Shown: one piece after another, positions 36,143 through 45,208 of the stretch
How positions within the stretch are numbered: position 1 is the stretch's first letter
Layout: each line of letters begins with the position of its first letter
Origin: Atopobiaceae bacterium
GTDB lineage: Bacteria; Actinomycetota; Coriobacteriia; Coriobacteriales; Atopobiaceae
NCBI GenBank assembly: GCA_902834555.1
Contig: CADFJN010000017.1
Location: forward strand, 1-55,340
Length of the DNA stretch: 55,340 nt
Direction: 5' to 3'
Notes under the pieces: generated by a model
Database searches by the model: none
Told to the model about the DNA's origin: nothing
What the model saw: only the letters and a program-made list of their open reading frames with translations
Translations under genes and position numbers: made by a program

Positions 36143-36408
36143 CCGAAGGCTGTGAAGGGGACAGGTAGCCTCGGACAGCGCCATGGGAAGCGAGCGGGGA
36201 TGGTGGGAGCCCGCCTTGGCGTCCGTCGCAAGATCACCCCGGAGCTGCGGCCCCAAAGCGAAGACATTCTCGCCCTCGCAAGTAGGCGCCGACGGAGTGG
36301 CCGCCGACACAGGCCAGCCGAGTTTGGCGGAAGATCCGCTCGCTGGGTGGTCACAAGCGAAGTGTGAAACGAGCGCTTCGTCCCAGCAGGAGGGACGGGC
36401 GCTCTTTT
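36143..36408 (+). promoter_or_regulatory. isoleucine T-box riboswitch
   Basis: The leader shows stem I with the distal AGCGGGGATGGTGGGAGCCCGC segment, the specifier ATC (36233-36235) in AAGATCACCCCGGAG, the T-box TGGGTGGTCACAAGCG (36344-36359) that pairs with uncharged tRNA-Ile, and an intrinsic terminator GAGCGCTTCGTCCC/GGGACGGGCGCTC (36371-36404) followed by TTTT. It is therefore a transcription-terminating T-box, which turns ileS on when isoleucyl-tRNA is uncharged. Confidence 0.9.
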
Positions 36409-36434
36409 GTGCCCGCGAGATGGAGGGTGTCCAG

Positions 36435-39248
36435 GTGGCAAACGAGTACAAGAAGACGATGAACCTCCCCAAGACGGGGTTCCCCATGAGGGCGTCGCTG
36501 GCCCAGAACGAGCCCAAGCGCCTCGCGCAGTGGAATGAGGACAAGCTCTACGAGCAGCTCCTCAAGAAGAACGAGGGACATGAGAAGTTCGTACTGCACG
36601 ACGGCCCCCCGTACGCCAACGGCCCTATCCACCTGGGCCATGCGCAGAACAAGATTAGCAAGGACATCATCAACCGCTACTGGGCCATGCGCGGCTACCA
36701 GACGCCGTACGTGCCTGGCTGGGACTGCCACGGCCAGCCCATCGAGCACAAGGTCGAGGAGACGCTGGGCACCGAGAAGTTCAACCAGCTCCCCACCGTC
36801 AAGATTCGTGAGCTCTGCCGCAAGATGGCGGTCGAGCAGGTAGACACGCAGCGCCAGGGCTTCAAGCGCCTGGGCGTGCTGGCCGAGTGGGACAATCCCT
36901 ACCTCACCTACGTCCATGATTACGACGCCACCGACGTCGAGATCTTCAAGGCCATCTTCGACAAGGGTGCCATCTACCGCGGCCGCAAGCCCGTGCACTG
37001 GTGCACCCACTGCCACACGGCCCTCGCCGAGGCCGAGATCGAGTACGGTGACGAGGTCTCACCGGCCATCTTCGTGCGCTTCGAGATGACCACCGTCCCC
37101 GCCGGCCTCGAGGCCTACAAGGGCAACCTCTGGGTTGACATCTGGACCACGACCCCCTGGACGCTTCCCGCTGACGACGCGGTGATTCTGCATCCCGAGG
37201 CAGACTACGTGGCCGTGGTGGTCGACGGCCGCGCAGAGCTCATGGCCGAGGCGCTTGTCGAGAAGGACTGCGCCAAGTTTGGCTACGAGTCCTACGAGCT
37301 CGCACGCCGCGCAAACGGCGAGGTCTGGCGCATGACGGGCGAGGAGCTCTGCCACAACAAGTACAAGCAGCCCATCTTTGGCGATCAGGGCGTCGAGGGC
37401 GAGTTCATCTACGCGGACTACGTCACGCTCGACGACGGCACCGGCATCGTCCACACCGCGCCCGGCCACGGCGTCGATGACTACAACGCGGGCATGCGCT
37501 TCAACATCCCCGTCGTGATGCCCGTCGACGACGACGGCAACTTCTACAAGGGTGACGGCATGGGAACCGGCGGCCCGTGGTCCGGCATGAACGTGAACGA
37601 TGCCAACCCCAAGATCATCGAGTGGCTCGAGGAGCGTGGCACGCTCATCCTGCACGAGGACATCACGCACAGCTACCCGCACTGCTGGCGCTGCAAGCAG
37701 CCCGTCATCTTCCGCGCCACGAGCCAGTGGTTTGTCTCGATGGACAAGACCGGCCTGCGCAAGGACGCCCTGCGCGAGCTCGAGAAGGTCAAGTTCTACC
37801 CCGCGCATTCCCGCAACCGCATCACCTCTATGGTCGAGGGCAGGCCTGACTGGTGCATTTCTCGCCAGCGCAACTGGGGCGTGCCCATCCCTGCCTTCAC
37901 CTGCCAGGACTGCGGCGAGACGGTCATGAACGACGCCACGCTCGACAAGGTTATCGAGCTCTTCCGCGAGAAGGGCTCCGATGCCTGGTTCACCGAGGAC
38001 CCCGCGAGCTACCTGGGCGACGCCTGCGTGTGCCCCAAGTGCGGTAGCCACAACCTCAAGGCAAACACCGACATCCTCGACGTGTGGTGGGACTCCGGTG
38101 TCTCGCACACCGCCGTGTGCAAGCACCGCGGCTACCTCAAGTTCCCCGCCGACATGTACCTTGAGGGCTCTGACCAGCACCGTGGCTGGTTCATGAGCTC
38201 GCTCATGACCTCGGTGGGCGCCTACGACGTGGCACCGTACAAGTCGATCGTCTCGCAGGGCTTCACGCTTGACGGCCAGGGCCGCAAGATGTCCAAGTCG
38301 CTCGGCAACGTGATCGACCCCAACAAGGAATGCGACACTCGCGGTGCCGACGTGCTGCGCCTGTGGGTTGCCTCGGTTGACACCTCGACCGACGTCCCGT
38401 GCGACGACACAATCCTCGACCACGTGGGCGACGCGTACCGCAAGATCCGCAACACCTTCCGCTTCCTGCTCGGCGAGATCGAGAACCAGTTTGACCCCGC
38501 CACCCAGGGAGTCCCCGTGTCCGAGCTCACCGCCTACGACCGCATCACGCTCGCGCACATGTGCGAGGTCCACGACGCCGTTGCGCGCGCGTATGAGGGC
38601 TACCGCTTCAACGTGGTCTTCCGCACGCTCTACGACTACGTGACCGAGCTCTCCAACGGCTACCTCAACGCGACAAAGGACCGCGTCTACTGCGGTGCCA
38701 CCAACTCGCCCGAGCGCCGCTCCGCGCAGACCACCTGGGCCTACATCCTGTCGATGCTCATTCACGACTTCCAGCCCATCCTGGTCTACACCACCGACGA
38801 GGTTATGCCGCACCTGCCCGCCTCTATTCGAGACAACCAGGAGCACGCTGCGCTTCTCGACTGGTACCAGGCGCCTATGGCTGCCGCCGAGTACGAGCCC
38901 CTGCTCAGGGCCCACAAGGCCCTCGTCGAGGCGAGAAGTGCCTTCACCAAGGCCTATGAGGAGGCGGCCTCCGATGGCGTCATTCCCGAGAAGACCTCGC
39001 AGGCCGCTCGCGCGGCGCTCACCATGCCGGCCGAGGCGCTCGAGGAGCTTGAGCGCACGGGCATCGACCTTGCCGAGCCGCTCGTGTGCTCTGCGGTCAC
39101 TGTTGCGGCAGGAGACGAGTTCTCTGCAACCGTTACCCATGCCGAGGGCGAGCGCTGCCCCAGGTGCTGGAACTGGCGCGAGCTTGGCGAGGACGGCCTG
39201 TGCTGCCGCTGCCACGATGCGGTTGAGGGCGCATCGCTGCAGGGCTGA
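36435..39248 (+). CDS. ileS: isoleucyl-tRNA synthetase
   Basis: A 937-residue class Ia synthetase. The HIGH-type motif PIHLGHAQNK (about 66), KMSKS (about 617), the CP1 editing domain between, and a C-terminal zinc site CPRCWNWR..CCRC (about 907-930) are all present. The GTG at 36435 with AGGGTG-spaced upstream is chosen over the in-frame ATG 15 bases before; the open frame further upstream runs through the T-box. Expression is controlled by the T-box. The lspA start lies 46 bases after its stop. Confidence 0.95.
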   Translation: MANEYKKTMNLPKTGFPMRASLAQNEPKRLAQWNEDKLYEQLLKKNEGHEKFVLHDGPPYANGPIHLGHAQNKISKDIINRYWAMRGYQTPYVPGWDCHGQPIEHKVEETLGTEKFNQLPTVKIRELCRKMAVEQVDTQRQGFKRLGVLAEWDNPYLTYVHDYDATDVEIFKAIFDKGAIYRGRKPVHWCTHCHTALAEAEIEYGDEVSPAIFVRFEMTTVPAGLEAYKGNLWVDIWTTTPWTLPADDAVILHPEADYVAVVVDGRAELMAEALVEKDCAKFGYESYELARRANGEVWRMTGEELCHNKYKQPIFGDQGVEGEFIYADYVTLDDGTGIVHTAPGHGVDDYNAGMRFNIPVVMPVDDDGNFYKGDGMGTGGPWSGMNVNDANPKIIEWLEERGTLILHEDITHSYPHCWRCKQPVIFRATSQWFVSMDKTGLRKDALRELEKVKFYPAHSRNRITSMVEGRPDWCISRQRNWGVPIPAFTCQDCGETVMNDATLDKVIELFREKGSDAWFTEDPASYLGDACVCPKCGSHNLKANTDILDVWWDSGVSHTAVCKHRGYLKFPADMYLEGSDQHRGWFMSSLMTSVGAYDVAPYKSIVSQGFTLDGQGRKMSKSLGNVIDPNKECDTRGADVLRLWVASVDTSTDVPCDDTILDHVGDAYRKIRNTFRFLLGEIENQFDPATQGVPVSELTAYDRITLAHMCEVHDAVARAYEGYRFNVVFRTLYDYVTELSNGYLNATKDRVYCGATNSPERRSAQTTWAYILSMLIHDFQPILVYTTDEVMPHLPASIRDNQEHAALLDWYQAPMAAAEYEPLLRAHKALVEARSAFTKAYEEAASDGVIPEKTSQAARAALTMPAEALEELERTGIDLAEPLVCSAVTVAAGDEFSATVTHAEGERCPRCWNWRELGEDGLCCRCHDAVEGASLQG

Positions 39249-39294
39249 CATCTAGGGCGGGGAAGTTGTTGGGAGACGTACGTAGGGGGCTTTT

Positions 39295-39846
39295 GTGACG
39301 GTTGACGCAATGCATGGGGCACGGTCATGGCGGGGCGCGAGGCTCGTCGTGTTCTGGGTTATCTGCGTGCTTGCGGTTCTCGTCGACCAGGTTACCAAGG
39401 CCGCGGTGCGTGCATCTCTCGTTCCGGGACAGCCCCAGGAGTTCATCCCTGGCGTCCTTGAGCTTTCGTTCGTGAAGAACACGGGCGCGGCGTTCTCCCT
39501 GGGGGAGGGCGCCGGCCCCGTGTTCATCGTCTTTGCTGCCGTTGTGCTGGCGTTTGGCATCTGGCTCGTGTGGTCGCACGACGGGCTGCCCATGCCGCTT
39601 GTGGTGTCTGTCGCCTGCGTCTGCGGCGGAGGCGTTGGCAACATGATTGACCGCATGTTTTTTGGCTACGTCACAGACTTCTTTGCCACCACGTTCATGG
39701 ACTTCCCCGTCTTCAACGTGGCGGACATCTTCGTGACCGTGGGCATTGCGGTCTCGGTTATTCTCTACCTGGTGATGGTTGATGCCCCCACCAGTGCCGT
39801 GGAGGCTTCCGCTCACGCTGCCGTTGGAGACCGCCAGGATGCCTGA
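39295..39846 (+). CDS. lspA: lipoprotein signal peptidase
   Basis: A 183-residue inner-membrane aspartyl protease that cleaves the prolipoprotein signal peptide. Four membrane helices are visible; the family motifs VKNTGAAFS, GNMIDRMFFGYVTDF and FNVADIFV carry the catalytic Asp pair. The start is GTG 39295 after AGGGGG. Its end overlaps the next gene by eight bases (ATGCCTGA). Confidence 0.92.
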   Translation: MTVDAMHGARSWRGARLVVFWVICVLAVLVDQVTKAAVRASLVPGQPQEFIPGVLELSFVKNTGAAFSLGEGAGPVFIVFAAVVLAFGIWLVWSHDGLPMPLVVSVACVCGGGVGNMIDRMFFGYVTDFFATTFMDFPVFNVADIFVTVGIAVSVILYLVMVDAPTSAVEASAHAAVGDRQDA

Positions 39847-40855
39847 TCGTCTTGTTGGCCTGCTCGTGGGCCCCGAGGGTGACGGCGTGCGCATTGATGC
39901 GTTCCTCTCGGCGAAGGATGACATGCCGTCGAGAAGCGCGTGCGCGCGCCTTGTCGAGGAGGGGCGCGTGACGCTTAACGCGACCCCCGTCTCGTCCAAG
40001 AGCGAGCGCCTCTGCCTGGGCGACCGCCTACAGGTGACGCTTCCCGCGGAGGAGCCCGCCATGGGCGTCCTTGCCCCCAACCCATACATCCCGCTGGATA
40101 TCCGCTTTGAGGACCAGTACCTCATGGTCCTTTCTAAGCAGGCCGGCCTCGTCTGCCACCCCAGCCCCGGTCACGTGGACGATACGCTGGCCAATGCCCT
40201 TGTCGCACATTGCGGCTATTCTCACCTGGGGCACCTTCAGGGAGACGACCGGCCGGGCATCGTGCACCGCCTTGACATGGACACCTCGGGCCTCATGGTG
40301 GCGGCAAAGGACGACGAGACCCAGAAGGCGCTGCAGGACCTCATCCGCCTGCGCGTGCTTGACCGGCGCTATGTGACCTTGGTGCAGGGGTATGTGGCTC
40401 CTGACCAGGGCACCATCGAGAGCGGCATCGCTCGCTCGACGCGAGACCGCCTGCGCATGATGGTGACCGATGACCCCGGCGCCCGCGAGGCTATCACCAC
40501 CTTCACCACGCTCGAGCGCTTCGAGGCGGGCCGCCGCGATGACGGCTACACGCTGCTCGAGTGCCATCTCTATACCGGCCGCACGCACCAGATTCGCGTT
40601 CACATGCGCCACATTGGCCACTGCGTGGTGGGCGACCCCCTCTACGGGCGTGGCGACCTGCGTCAGAACCTGGGTCTTACCAGGCAGTTCCTTCACTCGT
40701 GGCACATTCGCTTCGACCACCCCGTGACGGGGGAGACCATCGAGCTTGCCGACGAGCTGCCGGAGGACCTGCGCACTGTACTAGAATCGCTGAAGGATAC
40801 CTCAATGGGTCGAACGGCGGCGGGCGAGCGCATCTGCCCGCAGCTTGGTGTGTAA
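39839..40855 (+). CDS. RluD-type 23S rRNA pseudouridine synthase
   Basis: A 338-residue RluA/RluD-family enzyme: N-terminal S4 RNA-binding region (DGVRIDAFLS..ARLVEEGRVTLN) and the catalytic HRLDMDTSGLMV near residue 142. It isomerises uridines in 23S rRNA (which sites depends on the subfamily). The ATG at 39839 overlaps lspA; the lspA-rluD order is common in bacteria. Confidence 0.9.
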   Translation: MPDRLVGLLVGPEGDGVRIDAFLSAKDDMPSRSACARLVEEGRVTLNATPVSSKSERLCLGDRLQVTLPAEEPAMGVLAPNPYIPLDIRFEDQYLMVLSKQAGLVCHPSPGHVDDTLANALVAHCGYSHLGHLQGDDRPGIVHRLDMDTSGLMVAAKDDETQKALQDLIRLRVLDRRYVTLVQGYVAPDQGTIESGIARSTRDRLRMMVTDDPGAREAITTFTTLERFEAGRRDDGYTLLECHLYTGRTHQIRVHMRHIGHCVVGDPLYGRGDLRQNLGLTRQFLHSWHIRFDHPVTGETIELADELPEDLRTVLESLKDTSMGRTAAGERICPQLGV

Positions 40856-40914
40856 CGAAGTCGCTCCGCGCATGTTGCTCTTGGCGTGCGCGGCAACGTG
40901 AGAGAGAGCTTGCT

Positions 40915-42219
40915 ATGGAGTTCAACAGGATCGGACTCACGCCAATCGTGATCTTCAACATGATTGTGTGGCTCTTCTTCACGCTGGCGTACTTCTACCA
41001 GTTTGTCTACCTTATTCGCGTTGCCGCTCGCGGCATGGTCAAGCTGCCGCCGGCAAAGAAGCTGCACCGCTATGCCTTCTTCATCTCGGCGCACAACGAG
41101 GAGCCGGTCATCGGCAACCTTGTTCGGTCCATTCTTGCCCAGGACTATCCACGCGAGCTCATGGACGTCTTCGTGGTGTGCGACGCCTGCACCGACAACA
41201 CGCACGAGGAGGCCGAGCGCGCCGGCGCCATCGTCTGGGACAGAAACGACCTTGCGCGCCGTGGCAAGAGCTGGGCCATGGACTACGGCTTTGATCGCAT
41301 CCTCAACGAGTATGGCGACAAGTACGAGGGCTTCTTCGTCTTCGACGCGGACAACCTCGTCTCGCCCAACTACACACGCATCATGAATGACGCGTTCGAT
41401 GCCGGCTACCTGGTGTGCACGAGCTACCGTAACTCCAAGAACTTTGACTCCAGTTGGATTTCTGCTGCAAACGCGCTCTGGTTCATGCGCGAGGCAAAGT
41501 TCCTGAACAACGCGCGCATGATGGTTGGCACGAGCTGCGCTATCTCCGGCTCGGGCTGGCTCGTCTCGGGCAAGATCATCAAGGGCATGCACGGGTGGGA
41601 CTTCCACACGCTTACGGAGGACATCCAGTTCTCCACGTTCTGCTGCGCGAACAACATCCAGATTGGTTATGCGCCTGCCGAGTTCTTCGACGAGCAGCCC
41701 GTTACCTTCAAAGCCAGCTGGGTGCAGCGCCTGCGTTGGACCAAGGGCTTCTACCAGGTGTTCTTCTCGTACTGCAGAGACCTCTTCCATGGAATCCGCC
41801 ATGGGCGCTTTGCCTCGTACGACATGCTCATGACCATCGCGCCGGGTATGATCCTCACGCTCCTCTCGGCCTTTGTGAACGCGACCTACCTCATCGTGGG
41901 CAGCCTGAGCCACGGCTTCGTCGCCACGGAGGCCGAGCTCTCCATGTGCGTGGGGTCGCTGATCATGACATTCTTCTCGATGTACTTCGTGTTCTTCCTG
42001 CTCGCCATCATCACGACCATCTCCGAGCGCAAGCACATCCACTGCCACAAGAGCAGGCGCTGGATCATCTTCACCAACCTGTTCACGTTCCCGCTGTTCA
42101 TGATGACCTACATCCCCATGACCGTGGTGGCCCTCTTCAAGAAGGTCGAGTGGATTCCCACCAAGCACGACATTGCCGTGAACGTCGAGGACGTCCTGGC
42201 GGAGGACGCCAGCAAGTAG
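40915..42219 (+). CDS. membrane GT2-family glycosyltransferase
   Basis: A 434-residue processive-type glycosyltransferase family 2 protein. An N-terminal membrane helix (about 10-32) is followed by the GT-A domain with AHNEEP, FVFDADN (metal-binding DAD, about 143), TEDIQ (catalytic acid, about 234) and QRLRW (the QxxRW motif, about 271), then about three to four membrane helices. It likely makes a surface polysaccharide or glycolipid. GAGAGAGCTTGCT precedes the ATG; neighbours give no clue to the sugar. Confidence 0.87.
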   Translation: MEFNRIGLTPIVIFNMIVWLFFTLAYFYQFVYLIRVAARGMVKLPPAKKLHRYAFFISAHNEEPVIGNLVRSILAQDYPRELMDVFVVCDACTDNTHEEAERAGAIVWDRNDLARRGKSWAMDYGFDRILNEYGDKYEGFFVFDADNLVSPNYTRIMNDAFDAGYLVCTSYRNSKNFDSSWISAANALWFMREAKFLNNARMMVGTSCAISGSGWLVSGKIIKGMHGWDFHTLTEDIQFSTFCCANNIQIGYAPAEFFDEQPVTFKASWVQRLRWTKGFYQVFFSYCRDLFHGIRHGRFASYDMLMTIAPGMILTLLSAFVNATYLIVGSLSHGFVATEAELSMCVGSLIMTFFSMYFVFFLLAIITTISERKHIHCHKSRRWIIFTNLFTFPLFMMTYIPMTVVALFKKVEWIPTKHDIAVNVEDVLAEDASK

Positions 42220-42348
42220 GCCACAAGCAGCGGGGGCGTTGCGGTGTGACCGGGGGGCTGGCATCTCCTCGCTGCGTCCGCCTTGCGGCTTCCTCCTATG
42301 ATGCGTTCTCGCAGCTCGGCGGGTGGGGACAAAGAGTCGGCCGTCGGA

Positions 42349-42357
42349 TGCTACAAT
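42349..42357 (+). promoter_or_regulatory. extended -10 promoter of guaB
   Basis: TGCTACAAT (extended -10: TG then TACAAT) lies 56 bases before the guaB ATG; no convincing -35. Confidence 0.5.
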
Positions 42358-42412
42358 GGCCCGCAATAGTGGCTACCAGTACCGCATTCGCGGAGAGTAG
42401 GAGCGCACGCGC

Positions 42413-43930
42413 ATGGCAACGTTCTTCGAAGGGGAATCGCACACCTTCTCTGAGTATCTGCTTGTTCCTGGCTATTCCTCGGCGGAGAACATCCCCGCGA
42501 ACGTCTCGCTTCGCACGCCCCTCGTGCGCTTCAAGCGTGGCGAGGAGCCGGCCCTGAGCCTAAACATCCCCATGGTCTCGGCCATCATGCAGGCAGTCTC
42601 TGGCCCCAAGCTTGCCGTTGCGCTTGCCCAGGAGGGTGGTCTCTCCTTTATCTATGGCTCGCAGAGTGCCGATGACGAGGCGGCCATGGTGCGAGAGGTG
42701 AAGTCCTACAAGGCTGGCTTTGTTGTCTCTGACTCAACGCTCACACCCGACATGACGCTTGGCCAGGTCATGGAGATGAAGGAGCGCACCGGCCACTCCA
42801 CCATGCCCGTCACCGATGACGGCACCTCTCACGGGCACCTTGTGGGCATTGTGACCTCGCGTGACTATCGTCCCTCTCGCGACGACCGCGCCAAGCTCGT
42901 CTCGGAGTTCATGACCCCGCGCGAGAAGATGATCGTTGCCGAGGACGGCACCTCGCTCAAGACCGCCAACGACATCATCTGGGACAACAAGCTCAACCAG
43001 CTGCCCATCGTCGATGCAGACAACCGCCTGGTTGCACTTGTTTTCCGCAAGGACTACGACTCCCACAAGTCCCGTCCGGACGAGCTTCTCGACCAGCACA
43101 AGCGCTACCTCGTGGGTGCCGGCATCAACACGCGCGACTACGCCGAGCGCGTCCCCAAGCTGGTGGACGCCGGCGCCGACGTGCTGTGCATCGACTCCTC
43201 CGAGGGCTTCTCGGAGTGGCAGAAGCGCACCCTTGCGTGGATTCGCGAGAACTACGGCGACTCCGTGCGCGTGGGTGCGGGCAATGTGGTCGGCGCCGAG
43301 GGCTTCCGCTTCCTGGCAGACTGCGGCGCTGACTTTGTGAAGGTAGGCATTGGCGGCGGCTCTATCTGCATCACCCGTGAGCAGAAGGGCATCGGCCGCG
43401 GCCAGGCCTCCGCGCTTATCGACGTGTGCCGCGCGCGCGACGAGTACTACGAGGAGACCGGCGTCTACGTGCCCGTGTGCTCCGATGGCGGCATCGTCTA
43501 CGACTACCACATGACGCTTGCGCTGGCCATGGGCGCAGACTTCCTCATGCTCGGCCGCTACTTTGCCCGCTTTGACGAGAGCCCCACGCGCCGCGTCAAC
43601 GTGAACGGCTCCTACATGAAGGAGTACTGGGGCGAGGGCTCCGCGCGCGCCCGCAACTGGCAGCGCTACGACTTGGGCGGCAACAAGAAGGGCCTCTCGT
43701 TTGTCGAGGGCGTCGACTCCTACGTGCCGTACGCCGGCCCGCTCAAGGAGAACGTCGACAACTCGCTGCTCAAGGTCCGTTCCACGATGTGCAACTGCGG
43801 CGCGCTTGACCTGGCGGAGTTCCGCGACAAGGCAAAGCTCACGCTTGTCTCGGCCACGTCGCTCGTCGAGGGTGGCGCGCACGACGTGCTGCTCAAGGAC
43901 TCCAACCAGCAGGTGAACTTCCGCTCGTAG
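42413..43930 (+). CDS. guaB: inosine-5'-monophosphate dehydrogenase
   Basis: A 505-residue enzyme oxidising IMP to XMP, first committed step of GTP synthesis. The catalytic loop GIGGGSICITREQKG is near residue 315 (Cys about 319), with a CBS-pair insert (about 105-225, TLGQVMEMK..SRDY). AGGAG precedes the ATG. A stem-loop (43933-43961) separates it from the next gene. Confidence 0.95.
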   Translation: MATFFEGESHTFSEYLLVPGYSSAENIPANVSLRTPLVRFKRGEEPALSLNIPMVSAIMQAVSGPKLAVALAQEGGLSFIYGSQSADDEAAMVREVKSYKAGFVVSDSTLTPDMTLGQVMEMKERTGHSTMPVTDDGTSHGHLVGIVTSRDYRPSRDDRAKLVSEFMTPREKMIVAEDGTSLKTANDIIWDNKLNQLPIVDADNRLVALVFRKDYDSHKSRPDELLDQHKRYLVGAGINTRDYAERVPKLVDAGADVLCIDSSEGFSEWQKRTLAWIRENYGDSVRVGAGNVVGAEGFRFLADCGADFVKVGIGGGSICITREQKGIGRGQASALIDVCRARDEYYEETGVYVPVCSDGGIVYDYHMTLALAMGADFLMLGRYFARFDESPTRRVNVNGSYMKEYWGEGSARARNWQRYDLGGNKKGLSFVEGVDSYVPYAGPLKENVDNSLLKVRSTMCNCGALDLAEFRDKAKLTLVSATSLVEGGAHDVLLKDSNQQVNFRS

Positions 43931-43932
43931 AG

Positions 43933-43961
43933 TGAGACAAAGTGAGTTTCCCTTTGTCTCA
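43933..43961. repeat. 10-bp hairpin between guaB and the XpaC-like gene
   Basis: TGAGACAAAG (43933-43942) pairs perfectly with CTTTGTCTCA (43952-43961). It may be a terminator remnant or RNA-level control; a GTG in the stem is in frame with the next gene. Confidence 0.6.
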
Positions 43962-43974
43962 TGGGGGAATCAGG

Positions 43975-45072
43975 ATGGACGAGAAGGACTTCGACAACAT
44001 ACGACGTGCCGGCACCGATGCCGCGCGGCAGGTGGGCGAGGCCTTCTCGCAGATTGACCTCTCCGGCGTCTCGGAGTCGATCGAGAAGGCGGTCCGTGAC
44101 GTAGGACGGCAGCTGAGCACCTTTGGGCGCCCTGAGCTCTCGCCCTACGTCATCAGCGACCTGGAGGACGCAAGTCGCGCGCGGTGGCGCATGTGGGTTG
44201 GCTTTGCCCTTCTCGTCTTCCTGGCACTTCCTCTTCTTGTGGTGGGGCTGGGGCTCCTGTTCCTTGGGCCCCCCTCTGGCATCGTGACCATGGCGCTTGG
44301 GGCTGTTGTGGCCATCCTCGGTGCGCACCTGGTGGGAAGAGGTTCTCACGAGAAGAACTTTGCCCAGACGCTGCGTCGCGTCGACAAGGCTGTGGGGGAG
44401 AGAACGAGCGTCGCCGTGCCCGAACTTGCCGGCGAGGCGGGCGTCGCCGTGCCCGAACTAGTCTCGGTGCTTGATGAGGCGATCTCGAGGGGGCTTATTC
44501 CCGAGGGGCATCTGGACGTTGCCTGGGCCAAAAAGACGCTCTACCTCACAGATGAGGCTTGGAATGCCGCGCGGGTGACGCAGCCTGCAGCTGCTGCGGG
44601 TGGCCCAACGGTCGCCGCGGATGCCGATCCGGGCTCATCCACGCTGCCGGAAGAGGCGCGAGAGGTGCTGGCCGCTGCTACCCAGAGCGCCAAGCAGATC
44701 CGCGACTGCACATCAAAGATTCGCGAGGCCGAGGTTCGCGCCACGCTTGAGCGCATCGCGTCTAAGAGCGAGGATATCTGCGCCTACGTCATGCATCACC
44801 CTGAGGTTGCCTCGCAGTTCAGGCGGGCAGCAACCTATTACCTGCCCACCACGGCCAAGCTTGCGGCGTCCTACGCCGAGCTTGAGGGGCATGCGGGAGG
44901 GCCAGAGGCCGTGAGGACCCTCTCGGATCTGCGGGCCTCGTTTGCACAGGTGGACGAGGCGCTTTCGAAGCTTTCAGACGAGCTGGTGCTTGACCAGTCG
45001 ATTGACGTCCACAGCGACATCGAGGTCCTGCGCACCATGCTCGAGCAAGACGGCCTCTCCGAGCGGGATTAA
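43975..45072 (+). CDS. XpaC-like (5-bromo-4-chloroindolyl phosphate hydrolysis) protein
   Basis: A 365-residue protein with two adjacent membrane helices (about 75-120: WVGFALLVFLALPLLVVG and FLGPPSGIVTMALGAVVAILG) and a long C-terminal helical region. This is the layout of the XpaC family, which is neighbour and partner of TelA/YaaN in Bacillus. The ATG at 43975 (GGGGGAATCAGG) is preferred to an upstream GTG in the hairpin. The last codons and the stop (CGG GAT TAA) lie in the first unit of the REP array, so its present C-terminus was shaped by the element. Confidence 0.7.
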   Translation: MDEKDFDNIRRAGTDAARQVGEAFSQIDLSGVSESIEKAVRDVGRQLSTFGRPELSPYVISDLEDASRARWRMWVGFALLVFLALPLLVVGLGLLFLGPPSGIVTMALGAVVAILGAHLVGRGSHEKNFAQTLRRVDKAVGERTSVAVPELAGEAGVAVPELVSVLDEAISRGLIPEGHLDVAWAKKTLYLTDEAWNAARVTQPAAAAGGPTVAADADPGSSTLPEEAREVLAAATQSAKQIRDCTSKIREAEVRATLERIASKSEDICAYVMHHPEVASQFRRAATYYLPTTAKLAASYAELEGHAGGPEAVRTLSDLRASFAQVDEALSKLSDELVLDQSIDVHSDIEVLRTMLEQDGLSERD

Positions 45073-45158
45073 GTTACCGGGCAACGGGATTCCGTTGCCC
45101 GGTAAATCAATCCCACTGCCCGGTAATGGAATCCCGTTACCGGGCAACTGAATCCCGC
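45064..45158. repeat. REP array, left (4 x 21 bp)
   Basis: Four consecutive 21-bp units at 45065, 45086, 45107 and 45128, each containing TTACCGGGCAAC or its inverse (CCGTTGCCCGGTAA), so adjacent units pair as perfect hairpins of up to 14 bp; closes with TGAATCCCGCG. It mirrors the right array at 45959 and flanks the RAYT gene. Confidence 0.9.
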
Positions 45159-45208
45159 GGTGAGTTCCGGGGTACAGATAACCACCACTCGATGGGGAGG
45201 GGGTCTGT

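Noticed and set aside
36183..36434. N-terminal extension of ileS
   Set aside because: It overlaps the T-box leader and terminator; the GTG at 36435 has a proper ribosome site and gives a normal-length synthetase.
37059..39251. 730-codon minus-strand open frame over ileS
   Set aside because: It mirrors IleS codons and has no domain, ribosome site or start in the right place.
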